In this document: positions 1 to 6,315 of the stretch, piece by piece
Layout: every line of letters starts with the position of its first letter
Numbering within the stretch: the first letter of the stretch is position 1
Source of the DNA: JAOTYV01 sp041557595
GTDB taxonomy: Bacteria; Pseudomonadota; Alphaproteobacteria; UBA8366
Direction: 5' to 3'
NCBI GenBank assembly: GCA_041557595.1
Contig: JBFFGE010000181.1
Span: 1 to 9,128 of the forward strand
DNA: 9,128 nucleotides
Translations under genes and position numbers: made by a program
The notes under the pieces: model-generated
What the model saw: only the letters and a program-made list of their open reading frames with translations
The model's database searches: none
Told to the model about the DNA's origin: nothing

Positions 1-1
1 C

Positions 2-544
2 CTGGCGGCGCGCGCCGCCTGGCGCCCGATCGGCGATCTTCGCACCCTGGTCATCGGCGGCGGATCGGTCGGCCTTCTGGGCGCGCTGATCCTGAAGAGT
101 TGGGGCGCGCGCGAGGTTCGCATTGCCGAGACCAATCCGTTGCGCCGCAAGACCGCGGGGGCGGCGGGTCTCGACGCTTTCGATCCGCTCGCGACGCCGC
201 CCGCCGACGCCAGCGCCGATGTGGTTCTCGATGCTGTCGGCGCCACCGTCACCCGTGCCGCCGCGATCAAGGCAGTCCGTCCCGGCGGCGTCATTTCGCA
301 TATCGGGCTGCAAGATTGGGCCGGCGACTTCGATGCGCGCACCTTGACGCTCTCCGAGATCACCATGGTCGGCGTCTACACCTATACGGAGGCCGATTTG
401 AAGGCCTCGCTCGCCGCCCTTCACGACGGCAGGCTGGGCGCGCTCGACTGGATCGAGGAACGCCCGCTTTCCGACGGCGCCGCGGCATTCCGCGATCTCG
501 ACTCCGGCCGCACCGCCGCGGCTAAAATTATCCTGCGACCGTGA
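2..544 (+). CDS. Zinc-type alcohol dehydrogenase (MDR superfamily), 3' part only
   Basis: The window opens inside this gene; 180 codons are present in frame from base 2 and end at TGA 542-544. What is seen is the nucleotide-binding half of a medium-chain dehydrogenase/reductase. A G-x-G-x-x-G Rossmann loop (G19, G21, G24 of the visible part) follows a hydrophobic strand (TLVIGG). An acidic residue at the end of the second strand (E43, in IAETN) points to NAD rather than NADP. The typical ADVVLDAVG strand and the RPGGVISHIGL strand follow, and the C-terminus (LSDGAAAFRDLDSGRTAAAKIIL) is usual for zinc-dependent sorbitol/alcohol dehydrogenases. The catalytic zinc-binding N-terminal domain lies outside the window, so its integrity and substrate cannot be judged. 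The gene points the same way as the transporter but is separated from it by 250 bp, so a shared transcript is uncertain. A role in the same pathway is possible but unproven. Confidence 0.9.
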   Translation: MAARAAWRPIGDLRTLVIGGGSVGLLGALILKSWGAREVRIAETNPLRRKTAGAAGLDAFDPLATPPADASADVVLDAVGATVTRAAAIKAVRPGGVISHIGLQDWAGDFDARTLTLSEITMVGVYTYTEADLKASLAALHDGRLGALDWIEERPLSDGAAAFRDLDSGRTAAAKIILRP

Positions 545-707
545 CGTGACAGGGCATCGGCACGATGGCGCCCCGACTTGACGCTCGACCGCCGCAAGGC
601 CAAGCTAAACATCCAACAATTGAGACTTCTCGTTCCAAATATGATCCGATGAGGTGGAAATTCGCGATTATTCTAGAGAGCCAATCGAATTCCCGCATTC
701 GGACGCG

Positions 708-731
708 CAAAAACCGGACAACCGGTTCTTG
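708..731. promoter_or_regulatory. Imperfect inverted repeat, candidate operator 1
   Basis: Ten-base arms (708-717 and 722-731) flank the 4-base spacer ACAA. The inner six bases of each arm, AACCGG and CCGGTT, are perfectly complementary, and there is one mismatch further out (A711 against C728). The site lies 63 bases upstream of the binding-protein start codon and only 5 bases from a second dyad. No regulator gene is in the window, so the regulator family cannot be named. It could also simply form a short RNA hairpin in the leader. Confidence 0.4.
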
Positions 732-736
732 TCTTG

Positions 737-759
737 GTTTCGCGATAGTATCGCGACAC
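737..759. promoter_or_regulatory. Near-perfect 23-bp palindrome, candidate operator 2
   Basis: A perfect 17-bp dyad, TCGCGATA-G-TATCGCGA (740-756), extends to 11-base arms around a central G at 748 with a single mismatch (T739 against C757). It ends 35 bases before the ATG at 795, where a repressor or activator of the transporter operon would be expected to bind. A TAGTAT sequence (746-751) inside it resembles a -10 box only weakly (4 of 6) and has no matching -35. The symmetry is seen directly; the operator role is inferred. Confidence 0.5.
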
Positions 760-780
760 GAACAAAAATATTTTCTCCAG

Positions 781-785
781 GGAGG
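781..785 (+). promoter_or_regulatory. Shine-Dalgarno GGAGG fixing the binding-protein start at 795
   Basis: A full GGAGG (781-785) stands 9 bases before ATG 795. The reading frame stays open upstream to 654, but only this ATG has a strong ribosome site, and it is directly followed by a classical signal peptide. Confidence 0.8.
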
Positions 786-794
786 GACGACACG

Positions 795-1808
795 ATGCGA
801 ATAAAACGACTCCTGCTCGGTTTGGCCGGCGCCGTCATCGGCGCCGCGGTCATGGCATCGGGCGACACCGCGAGCTTCGCCGCCGACTACCCGAAGAAAC
901 CGATTCGATTGATCTCGCCATACGATTCCGGCGGCGCGGCGGATCTTGCCGCACGCATTCTGGCGTCGACCGCACCGGCCTATATCGGCCAGGGAATTCT
1001 GGTCAGCAACAAGACCGGCGCCGGCGGCGTTACCGGATCGAATTACGTCGTGCGCTCGCGGCCCGACGGATACACGCTGCTGTTGGCGCGTGTCGGCTCG
1101 CAGGCCGGGGTACCGGCGATCAATCCAAATATCCCGTACAAATGGAACGACTACACCTTCCTCGGGCTGCTCGAGAAAAATCCATTCGTGCTGGTGGTAA
1201 ACAGCAAGTCGTCGTTCAAATCGCTGAAAGATATCCAAACCGGCGCGAAGGCGGCATTGAAAGCCGGCAAGAAACTCACCTATTCGACCGGCGGCGTCGG
1301 CACCTTGCCGCACATCGCGATGGTCATGCTGTTGGACGAGTTCGGCCTGCCGGCGGACGCGATGACGCATGTCCCCTACAAGGGCGGCGGCAAGGCAGCA
1401 GCAGCGCTGGCCGGCGGTCATGTCGATATGTTCTTCCAGAACCTGTCCGGCGTGATCGGCCAGATCCGTTCCGGCGGCATGCGCGCGCTCTGCGTCACCA
1501 CGCCGGACCGGTATTCGGCGATTCCCGACGTCCCCACGGTGGGCGAGCTGGGCCACAAGAATCTCGAAGTGGTCGTCGGTTGGAGCGCCTTGTACGGCCC
1601 GCCGAAAATGAAGAAGCCGGTTGTCGAAAAATGGACCGCCGCGCTTCAAAGCATCAAGACGGATAAATCCTGGAACAAAATGACCAGGAAGCTCGGTTCG
1701 ATTCCGGCGATCATGTCGCCGGCGGATACCGAGAAATTCGCGAAGACCCAGTACGAAACCTTCCATGCCGTCGCGAAGAAGGTCGGCATGGTAATGAAGA
1801 AGAAGTAG
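795..1808 (+). CDS. Tripartite tricarboxylate transporter substrate-binding protein (TctC/Bug family)
   Basis: A 337-residue periplasmic binding protein that captures an organic acid and delivers it to the TctAB membrane complex. The start at 795 is supported by GGAGG 9 bases upstream and by the signal peptide that follows: MRIKR, a hydrophobic core over about residues 6-21, and a likely cleavage after SFA (29) or AA (30). The mature part begins YPKKPIRLISPYDSGGAADLAAR, close to the Bug-family pattern in which the P-x-x-x-GG-x-x-D segment (P42, G46-G47, D50) forms the first ligand loop. A second loop, KTGAGG, lies at residues 73-78 and is followed by the SRPDGYTLL segment. Other family marks are HVPYKGGGKAAAALAGGHVD from residue 192 and DVPTV (245-249). 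Length is normal for the family. It is the first gene of a tctC-tctB-tctA operon and sits behind two dyads. Bug proteins bind varied carboxylates (citrate, dicarboxylates, aromatic or amino acids), so the ligand is not predictable here. Confidence 0.95.
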   Translation: MRIKRLLLGLAGAVIGAAVMASGDTASFAADYPKKPIRLISPYDSGGAADLAARILASTAPAYIGQGILVSNKTGAGGVTGSNYVVRSRPDGYTLLLARVGSQAGVPAINPNIPYKWNDYTFLGLLEKNPFVLVVNSKSSFKSLKDIQTGAKAALKAGKKLTYSTGGVGTLPHIAMVMLLDEFGLPADAMTHVPYKGGGKAAAALAGGHVDMFFQNLSGVIGQIRSGGMRALCVTTPDRYSAIPDVPTVGELGHKNLEVVVGWSALYGPPKMKKPVVEKWTAALQSIKTDKSWNKMTRKLGSIPAIMSPADTEKFAKTQYETFHAVAKKVGMVMKKK

Positions 1809-1823
1809 CAAAACCGCGCCGCG

Positions 1824-1849
1824 CTCCCTGCCCCACGCGAGGCGGGGAG
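1824..1849 (+). promoter_or_regulatory. Intercistronic hairpin between the binding-protein and TctB genes
   Basis: CTCCCTGCC (1824-1832) can pair with GGCGGGGAG (1841-1849) in RNA through nine pairs, one of them U-G, around an 8-base loop. It begins 15 bases after the tctC stop and has no T-run, so it is not a standard intrinsic terminator. A GC-rich stem here could protect the 3' end of the binding-protein message, or partly stop transcription, giving more binding protein than membrane subunits. It also covers the GAGG at 1839-1842, the only good ribosome site for an alternative tctB start at 1851. Confidence 0.5.
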
Positions 1850-1913
1850 TATGGCCGCGATTTTGAACGTCGATCGATGGTGGTGTTCCCAATACGCTGC
1901 GGCCGGGTTTCCG

Positions 1914-2429
1914 ATGCACCCTGACATCAGGAACGACCTGATCACCGGCGGCATCGTGGTCGCTTTTGCCTTGGCCGTGCTTCTCTTGCTGGTGCCCTAT
2001 GGCGTCGATCGCCCCGGACAAGTCGACGTCTCGGCGCTATCACCCAATTTCTGGCCGACGGTTCTCGGATATCTTCTGCTGCTGCTTGGCGGTCTGATGA
2101 CCGGCCACACGCTATGGCGACACACGACGCAATCGACAGGGACTCCCGACGCGCCCGCATCGTCGAAGGATTGGCCCGGCCTCGGTCCCGTTCCGAAGAC
2201 GCTGGCCGCGGTCGCCTTGCTGTTCGTCTATTATGCGGTGCTCGAAGCGCTGGGGCTGGTCGCGGCATCCATCCTGGCAATGATCGCCTTCACGCTTCTT
2301 GCGGGCGAACGGCGGATCGCGATCGTCGCGCCGCTGGCGATCCTGGTCCCGATCGGCCTGTATTTTTTCTTTCAGGAGGTCGCGCAGGTCTCCATTCCGG
2401 TCGGCATCTTCGAAGAGATGTTGGGTTAA
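1914..2429 (+). CDS. Tripartite tricarboxylate transporter small membrane subunit (TctB family)
   Basis: A 171-residue inner-membrane protein, the small subunit that works with TctA in proton- or sodium-driven carboxylate uptake. About four hydrophobic stretches are visible: near the N-terminus (ITGGIVVAFALAVLLLLV); after the conserved-looking LSPNFWPTVLGYLLLLLGG; a long double stretch from KTLAAVALLFVYYAVLEALG through AASILAMIAFTLLAG; and a C-terminal one (IVAPLAILVPIGLYFFF). It ends with VSIPVGIFEEMLG. Sequence conservation in this family is low; assignment rests on hydropathy, length and position between a Bug protein and TctA. The start is uncertain. ATG 1914 gives the usual family N-terminus but has no clear Shine-Dalgarno. 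ATG 1851 in the same frame has GAGG 8 bases upstream and would add 21 residues (MAAILNVDRWW...), but that ribosome site lies inside a hairpin. The next gene begins 6 bases after the stop. Confidence 0.87.
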   Translation: MHPDIRNDLITGGIVVAFALAVLLLLVPYGVDRPGQVDVSALSPNFWPTVLGYLLLLLGGLMTGHTLWRHTTQSTGTPDAPASSKDWPGLGPVPKTLAAVALLFVYYAVLEALGLVAASILAMIAFTLLAGERRIAIVAPLAILVPIGLYFFFQEVAQVSIPVGIFEEMLG

Positions 2430-2435
2430 GCCGCC

Positions 2436-3923
2436 ATGGTCGAGCATCTGCAAACCGCGTTGTCGCTGGTCTTTACCTTCGAGACGATTTTCGCGCTGTT
2501 CGCCGGAGTGTTGATCGGCACGATTATCGGCGCGATTCCCGGCATGACGGTGACCATGGGCGTGGCGCTGACCCTTCCCTTCACTTTCTCCATGCATCCT
2601 GTCACCGGCATCCTGCTGTTGCTTGGCGTCTATAAAGGCGGCATTTACGGAGGCTCGATCACCGCTATCCTGATCAAAACCCCCGGAACGCCGGCGGCAT
2701 CGTGCACCGTGCTCGACGGCTATCCGATGTCGCAGAACGGTCAGGCGCGCAAGGCGCTCGACATCGCGCTCTATGCGTCCTGCGTGGCGGATTTCATTTC
2801 GAACCTGTCGCTGATCCTGTTTGCCGGCTTCCTCGCGAGCTTCGCCTTGCGGTTCGGCCCGCCGGAATTCTTCACACTGATCGTCTTCTCGCTGACGATC
2901 ATCGCCGGAATCTCCAGCGACAATATGACGAAGGGATTGATCTCGGCTGGGCTGGGGCTGCTTCTGGCGACGGTCGGGCTGGATCTGGTGTATGGCACCA
3001 ACCGGTTCGTGTTCGGCGAAGTTGAATTGATGGCCGGGCTCAACTTCATTCCCGTGTTGATCGGCTTGTTCGCCCTGCCGGAGATCATCAACCATTACAC
3101 CAAGCGGCGCGGCAGCACCGACCAGGTACAATCCCTCGGCGGCGGTCATGCGACATTCGCCGAATTCCGGCGATGCCTGAAGAGCATCATTCGCGGCAGC
3201 GCGATCGGCGTCGTGCTGGGCGCGATCCCCGGCATCGGCGGCGCGCCCTCCGCTTTCCTGTCCTATAGCGAGGCCCGGCGGACATCGCCCACGCCGGAGC
3301 GATTCGGCGAAGGGGAAATCGAAGGCGTGGCCGCCGCCGAAGCGGGCAATAACGGGGTGGCCGGCTCGACGATGATCCCGCTGCTGGCGCTCGGCGTGCC
3401 GGGCGACGTGGTCACGGCGGTCATCCTCGGCGCTTTCATGATCCACGGCCTGCGGCCGGGGCCGCTCCTGTTCCAGGAGAACATCGACCTGGTCTACGGA
3501 TTGTTCATCGGCATCATGATGAGTTCGGTATTTCTGTTCATCGTCGGCAAGTCGTCAATCCGGCTGTTCAGCCGGGTCTCCCAGATTCCCAACGATATCC
3601 TGTTCCCGATCGTCCTCGTACTCTGCGTCTATGGCGGCTACGCGGTGAACAACACCCTGTTCGACATCCTGGTCATGATTATCGTCGGCCTGCTTGGTTT
3701 CGGCATGCTTCGGGCCAATGTCCCCGCCGCCCCCTTTCTGATCGCCTTCGTGCTCGGCCCGCTGCTGGAGGATAATTTCCGACAAGCCCTGCTGCTGTCG
3801 GGTGGCAGTCTCGATATCTTTGTCCGCAACGGGATTTGCATCCTGTTCTGGGCCCTCACCGCTTTGTCGGTATTTCTGATCCTGCGCCGCCGCCGTATCG
3901 ACGGATTGGCGGAAATCCCGTAG
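2436..3923 (+). CDS. Tripartite tricarboxylate transporter large permease subunit (TctA family)
   Basis: A 495-residue polytopic inner-membrane permease that forms the translocation path. Length is typical of TctA (about 500). The N-terminal half carries the family signature G-A-I-P-G-M (from G32, P35) followed by TVTMGVALTLPFTFSMHP, and then YKGGIYGGSITAILIKTPGTPAA and DGYPM. The second half repeats the theme in GVVLGAIPGIGGAPSAFLSY (P265), with EAGNNGVAGSTMIPLLALGVPGD after it. This duplication of an AIPG hairpin in two halves is what is expected of the two-fold pseudo-symmetric TctA fold. Multiple hydrophobic segments run throughout, and the C-terminus is basic (LRRRRIDG). It follows tctB by 6 bases without a strong Shine-Dalgarno, which suggests translational coupling. 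Substrate specificity is set mainly by the binding protein, so it cannot be inferred from this gene. Confidence 0.96.
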   Translation: MVEHLQTALSLVFTFETIFALFAGVLIGTIIGAIPGMTVTMGVALTLPFTFSMHPVTGILLLLGVYKGGIYGGSITAILIKTPGTPAASCTVLDGYPMSQNGQARKALDIALYASCVADFISNLSLILFAGFLASFALRFGPPEFFTLIVFSLTIIAGISSDNMTKGLISAGLGLLLATVGLDLVYGTNRFVFGEVELMAGLNFIPVLIGLFALPEIINHYTKRRGSTDQVQSLGGGHATFAEFRRCLKSIIRGSAIGVVLGAIPGIGGAPSAFLSYSEARRTSPTPERFGEGEIEGVAAAEAGNNGVAGSTMIPLLALGVPGDVVTAVILGAFMIHGLRPGPLLFQENIDLVYGLFIGIMMSSVFLFIVGKSSIRLFSRVSQIPNDILFPIVLVLCVYGGYAVNNTLFDILVMIIVGLLGFGMLRANVPAAPFLIAFVLGPLLEDNFRQALLLSGGSLDIFVRNGICILFWALTALSVFLILRRRRIDGLAEIP

Positions 3924-3930
3924 AGCAGCG

Positions 3931-3958
3931 TGCCTTTAATTGATTCGAATTAAGGGCA
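3931..3958 (+). terminator. AT-rich hairpin just after the TctA gene
   Basis: TGCCTTTAATT (3931-3941) pairs with AATTAAGGGCA (3948-3958) around the 6-base loop GATTCG: eleven pairs, one of them U-G. It begins 7 bases after the tctA stop. No T-run follows, so it is not a textbook intrinsic terminator. It may mark the end of the transporter message or act as a 3' stabiliser before the next gene. The AT-rich arms stand out against the GC-rich surroundings. Confidence 0.45.
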
Positions 3959-4054
3959 GGTTGATCGAGGCCGGCGTCGCGGAACCGCCCGGCCTTGCGC
4001 TCGGGCAACCGGTTCGGGACAATGAATGCCGACATTGTCCGTGAAAGCCGACGC

Positions 4055-5020
4055 ATGAGCCGGGAAATCAAACCTTCGACGCGCTTGCAGAACCTCATCC
4101 ATCGTAAGGACAAGGTGCTGGTGGTGCTGCATCCGCCGACCGCGGCCCATGCCCGGATCATGGAGGAAGCCGGCGCGGAATGCGGCTTCGTCGGCACCGG
4201 CGGCGTGGTCGGCACCTATACCGGCCTCGCCGATGTCGGCACCGCCACCCTTAACGAATGCGTCACCATCGCGGGCTGGATCGCCGACAGCGTCAGGTTC
4301 CCGATCATCATGGACGGCGACACCGGGCATGGCGGCGTCATGGCGGTGCGGCGCATGGTGCGAGACTGCATTCGCGCGGGCATCGCCGGGGTGCGTATCG
4401 ACGACCAGCCGATCGAAGGCAAGCGCAAGACCCAGAGCGCCGGCATGGAAGTGGTGCCGCGGGAGCAGGCAATCGCGCGCTATCGCGCCGCGGTCGACAT
4501 GAAGAACGAGCTGGACCCGGATTTCGTGGTGATGGCGCAATGCTATGCGCGCGATGCCGCCAATGGCGGGCTCGACGACTGCCTCGCCCGGCTGTCCGCA
4601 TACGAGCAGGAAGCGGGCGTCGATTGGGTGCAGCTGGAATCGCCCCACTCGACCGCTGAAATCGAGCAGGCTCGCGCCGCGGTCAAGGGCCCCTTTTCCT
4701 TCATGAAGGGCAAACTGCCGCGCTTCCTCGGGCTCGACGAACATCTCGCGCTCGGCGTAACGATCGCCTGGTATCCCGGCTTCACCCATCACGTGACCTG
4801 GGCGGCGCTGTGGGATTTCATGCAGGATTTCCAAACCCGCGGCATGGATGCGTGGGACGAATTCACGGAGAAGCGTAAGGACAACCCCTATCCGATTCCC
4901 GTAGTCGGGCCGGATGGCGAGGGTCTGGACAAGCAGCGGATGCTGGAAGAACGGTATTTCTCGGACGCGGCGTTGGCCAAATACCGGCCGACCGACGGCG
5001 GCGAGAACGAAGAGCCCTAG
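4055..5020 (+). CDS. Isocitrate lyase/PEP mutase superfamily protein with altered catalytic motif
   Basis: A 321-residue protein of the (beta/alpha)8 superfamily that includes isocitrate lyase, methylisocitrate lyase (PrpB), PEP mutase, oxaloacetate decarboxylase and dimethylmalate lyase, which form or break C-C or C-P bonds next to a carboxylate. Seen: TRLQNLI near the start, GTYTGLADVGTAT, the metal-binding DGDTGHGG (D87, D89), RIDDQ (D116-D117, where the family usually has E-D), and VQLESPHS (E195). Two active-site segments depart from the lyases. The KKCGH loop reads KRKTQ (123-127), so the catalytic Cys is Lys125. The IARTDA strand reads MAQCYA, with Gln162 in place of Arg. Classical isocitrate or methylisocitrate cleavage is therefore unlikely; a decarboxylase, hydrolase or another aldolase-type reaction is possible. 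ATG 4055 gives the usual N-terminus (MSREIKPSTRL); ATG 4022 (11 more residues) and TTG 3995 (20 more) are in-frame alternatives, none with a strong ribosome site. Its stop codon lies inside repeat copy A. Confidence 0.88.
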   Translation: MSREIKPSTRLQNLIHRKDKVLVVLHPPTAAHARIMEEAGAECGFVGTGGVVGTYTGLADVGTATLNECVTIAGWIADSVRFPIIMDGDTGHGGVMAVRRMVRDCIRAGIAGVRIDDQPIEGKRKTQSAGMEVVPREQAIARYRAAVDMKNELDPDFVVMAQCYARDAANGGLDDCLARLSAYEQEAGVDWVQLESPHSTAEIEQARAAVKGPFSFMKGKLPRFLGLDEHLALGVTIAWYPGFTHHVTWAALWDFMQDFQTRGMDAWDEFTEKRKDNPYPIPVVGPDGEGLDKQRMLEERYFSDAALAKYRPTDGGENEEP

Positions 5021-5117
5021 GGCAAATCCCGAGCGAACCGAAACGGTTCGCGACGGCGAATTTGCCCAAGTAAAATAGACCAATTCAATTGAGTCACTTT
5101 GAACAGGAAATGGTCTA
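5017..5117. repeat. Composite intergenic repeat, copy A
   Basis: The first 39 bases (5017-5055) are identical to 8910-8948. The element has two foldable modules. Module 1 has an outer pair GGGCAAAT (5020-5027) / ATTTGCCC (5060-5067) enclosing an inner stem GCGAACCG-AAA-CGGTTCGC (5033-5051, eight pairs with a three-base loop). Module 2 (5076-5117) is bounded by TAGACCA / TGGTCTA, contains GAGTCA, and matches copy B at 35 of 42 positions without gaps. The TAG stop (5018-5020) of the preceding lyase-family gene lies in the first bases of the repeat, and the amidohydrolase start is 31 bases beyond its end. It codes for nothing obvious. It resembles REP or other palindromic intergenic elements in design, but I do not recognise a named family. 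Confidence 0.85.
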
Positions 5118-5136
5118 GGAGCGAGCAAGCAGCGGC

Positions 5137-5142
5137 GGGAGG
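5137..5142 (+). promoter_or_regulatory. Shine-Dalgarno GGGAGG fixing the amidohydrolase start at 5148
   Basis: GGGAGG (5137-5142) lies 5 bases before ATG 5148. An in-frame GTG at 5142 overlaps the ribosome site itself and is therefore unlikely to be the start. Confidence 0.75.
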
Positions 5143-5147
5143 TGCAG

Positions 5148-6305
5148 ATGGCGCGCGACGGCTTCAAAATTTTCGATTCGGACACCCATGTGGGTCCCTT
5201 CGTCGATATCCTCGATCCGCATCTCGAGTCGGCGGCGAAGGACATGCTCGCCGATTGGGAACAGTACAAACAGGCCCATCATCGCACTGGCCACGTCACC
5301 TATACCCGCGGCCAACGGCGTTATCGCCGACAGCTCGGCACCGCGAAGGCCGATGAGGCGCCCGGCGGTTACATGGCGGGGTTTACCGGCGCGCATAAGG
5401 GCCGCGAACCGTCGCCCAGGGTGGACGACGACCCGGCGGAACGAATCGCCGACATGGACCTCGAAGGCGTGGACGTGAACCTGACGCTGCCGTCCGGCTG
5501 GTTCGGCACTTGGACGCTATCCGACGACGTGTCGTTGGAGACCGCCATGTACCGCGCCTATCACCGCTGGATGGAGGCGTATTGCGGCGCCTATCCGGAC
5601 CGGCTCGGCGGGGTGATCCTGTGCACGGCGCGCGACGTCGACGCCTCGGTCGCGGAGATTAAGCAGTGGGGAAAATCCCGCTGGGCGTGGGGCGTCATGG
5701 TCTATGCGCTGAAGGAAACGCCGCTCGACCATCCCGATCTGGAACCGGTCTGGACGGCGGCGGCCGACCACGACCTCGCGGTGATCCTGCACACTTTCAC
5801 GGTCATGCCGCCCTATGCGCCCGGCGGCACGGACAACTGGGAAAACCTTTTCCTGCAACGCTCCGCCTCGCATCCCTGGTGCGGCATGCGCAACATGGCG
5901 TCGCTGATCGGCAGCGGCGTGATGGACCGTTATCCGCAACTCCGCATCGGCACACTCGAGGCCGGCCATAGCTGGCTGCCTTTCTGGATGGCGCGGATCG
6001 ACGAACATGCCCACACGATCCGCTCGGCTTTGCCGGACGACCTCAAAATGATGCCGAGCGACTATGTCCGCTCCGGCCGCTACTTCCAGAGCATCGAGAT
6101 TCCCGAAGGCGAGGCGCTGACCAACTCGGTGATCGACCTGCTGGGCGAGGACATCCTGATGTACGCTTCCGACTACCCGCATGGCGAAAGCTGGTTCCCG
6201 AAATCGGTCGAAACCGTCCTCGGCTGGAATATGTCGGAGGGACGCAAACGAAAACTGTTCTGGGACAACGCGGTCCAGCTCTATGCCCGCGCCGAATTCA
6301 ACTGA
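5148..6305 (+). CDS. Amidohydrolase-2 family metal-dependent hydrolase/decarboxylase
   Basis: A 385-residue cytoplasmic TIM-barrel enzyme of the group that includes ACMS decarboxylase, gamma-resorcylate decarboxylase, 4-oxalomesaconate hydratase and 2-pyrone-4,6-dicarboxylate lactonase: usually metal-dependent enzymes acting on carboxylated, often dienoic or lactone substrates. Seen in order: FDSDTHV at the first strand (D10, D12, H14, a D-x-H form rather than H-x-H); RIADMDLEGVDVNLTLPSG; VILHTFT with the expected metal or active-site His215; TLEAGHSWLPFWMARIDEH (E271, H274); and MYASDYPHGES with the conserved Asp342 near the end of the barrel. There is no signal peptide. The start is set by GGGAGG 5 bases upstream. 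Residues about 30-95, rich in charged and aromatic residues (YTRGQRRYRRQLG), form a long insertion before the barrel continues. It heads a three-gene set, with the next ATG 10 bases after its stop. The reaction cannot be decided between decarboxylation and hydrolysis. Confidence 0.92.
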   Translation: MARDGFKIFDSDTHVGPFVDILDPHLESAAKDMLADWEQYKQAHHRTGHVTYTRGQRRYRRQLGTAKADEAPGGYMAGFTGAHKGREPSPRVDDDPAERIADMDLEGVDVNLTLPSGWFGTWTLSDDVSLETAMYRAYHRWMEAYCGAYPDRLGGVILCTARDVDASVAEIKQWGKSRWAWGVMVYALKETPLDHPDLEPVWTAAADHDLAVILHTFTVMPPYAPGGTDNWENLFLQRSASHPWCGMRNMASLIGSGVMDRYPQLRIGTLEAGHSWLPFWMARIDEHAHTIRSALPDDLKMMPSDYVRSGRYFQSIEIPEGEALTNSVIDLLGEDILMYASDYPHGESWFPKSVETVLGWNMSEGRKRKLFWDNAVQLYARAEFN

Positions 6306-6315
6306 GGCCGCCGCC

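Noticed and set aside
620..645. TTGAGA (620-625) and TATGAT (640-645) as a sigma-70 promoter
   Set aside because: Each box matches five of six, but the spacer is only 14 bases, too short for a normal promoter, and a leader of about 140 bases would follow. No promoter is called.
654..794. Upstream extension of the binding-protein frame
   Set aside because: It would put 47 residues before a clear signal peptide and run through the two dyads; GGAGG and the signal peptide both support ATG 795.
528..2021. Long minus-strand open frame opposite the binding-protein gene (497 codons)
   Set aside because: It mirrors a well-identified plus-strand gene, its translation is rich in Arg, His, Gln and Asp with no recognisable domain, and long antisense frames are common in high-GC DNA.
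2112..3446. Long minus-strand open frame opposite TctB/TctA (444 codons)
   Set aside because: Its composition (very rich in Asp, Arg, Gln and His) is that of an antisense shadow of membrane-protein codons, and TctA on the plus strand is unambiguous.
4863..5069. Minus-strand open frame sharing the peptide ANRFGSLGICP with another at 8642-9112
   Set aside because: The shared peptide is just the translation of the identical 39-base repeat head; it is not evidence of a protein family.
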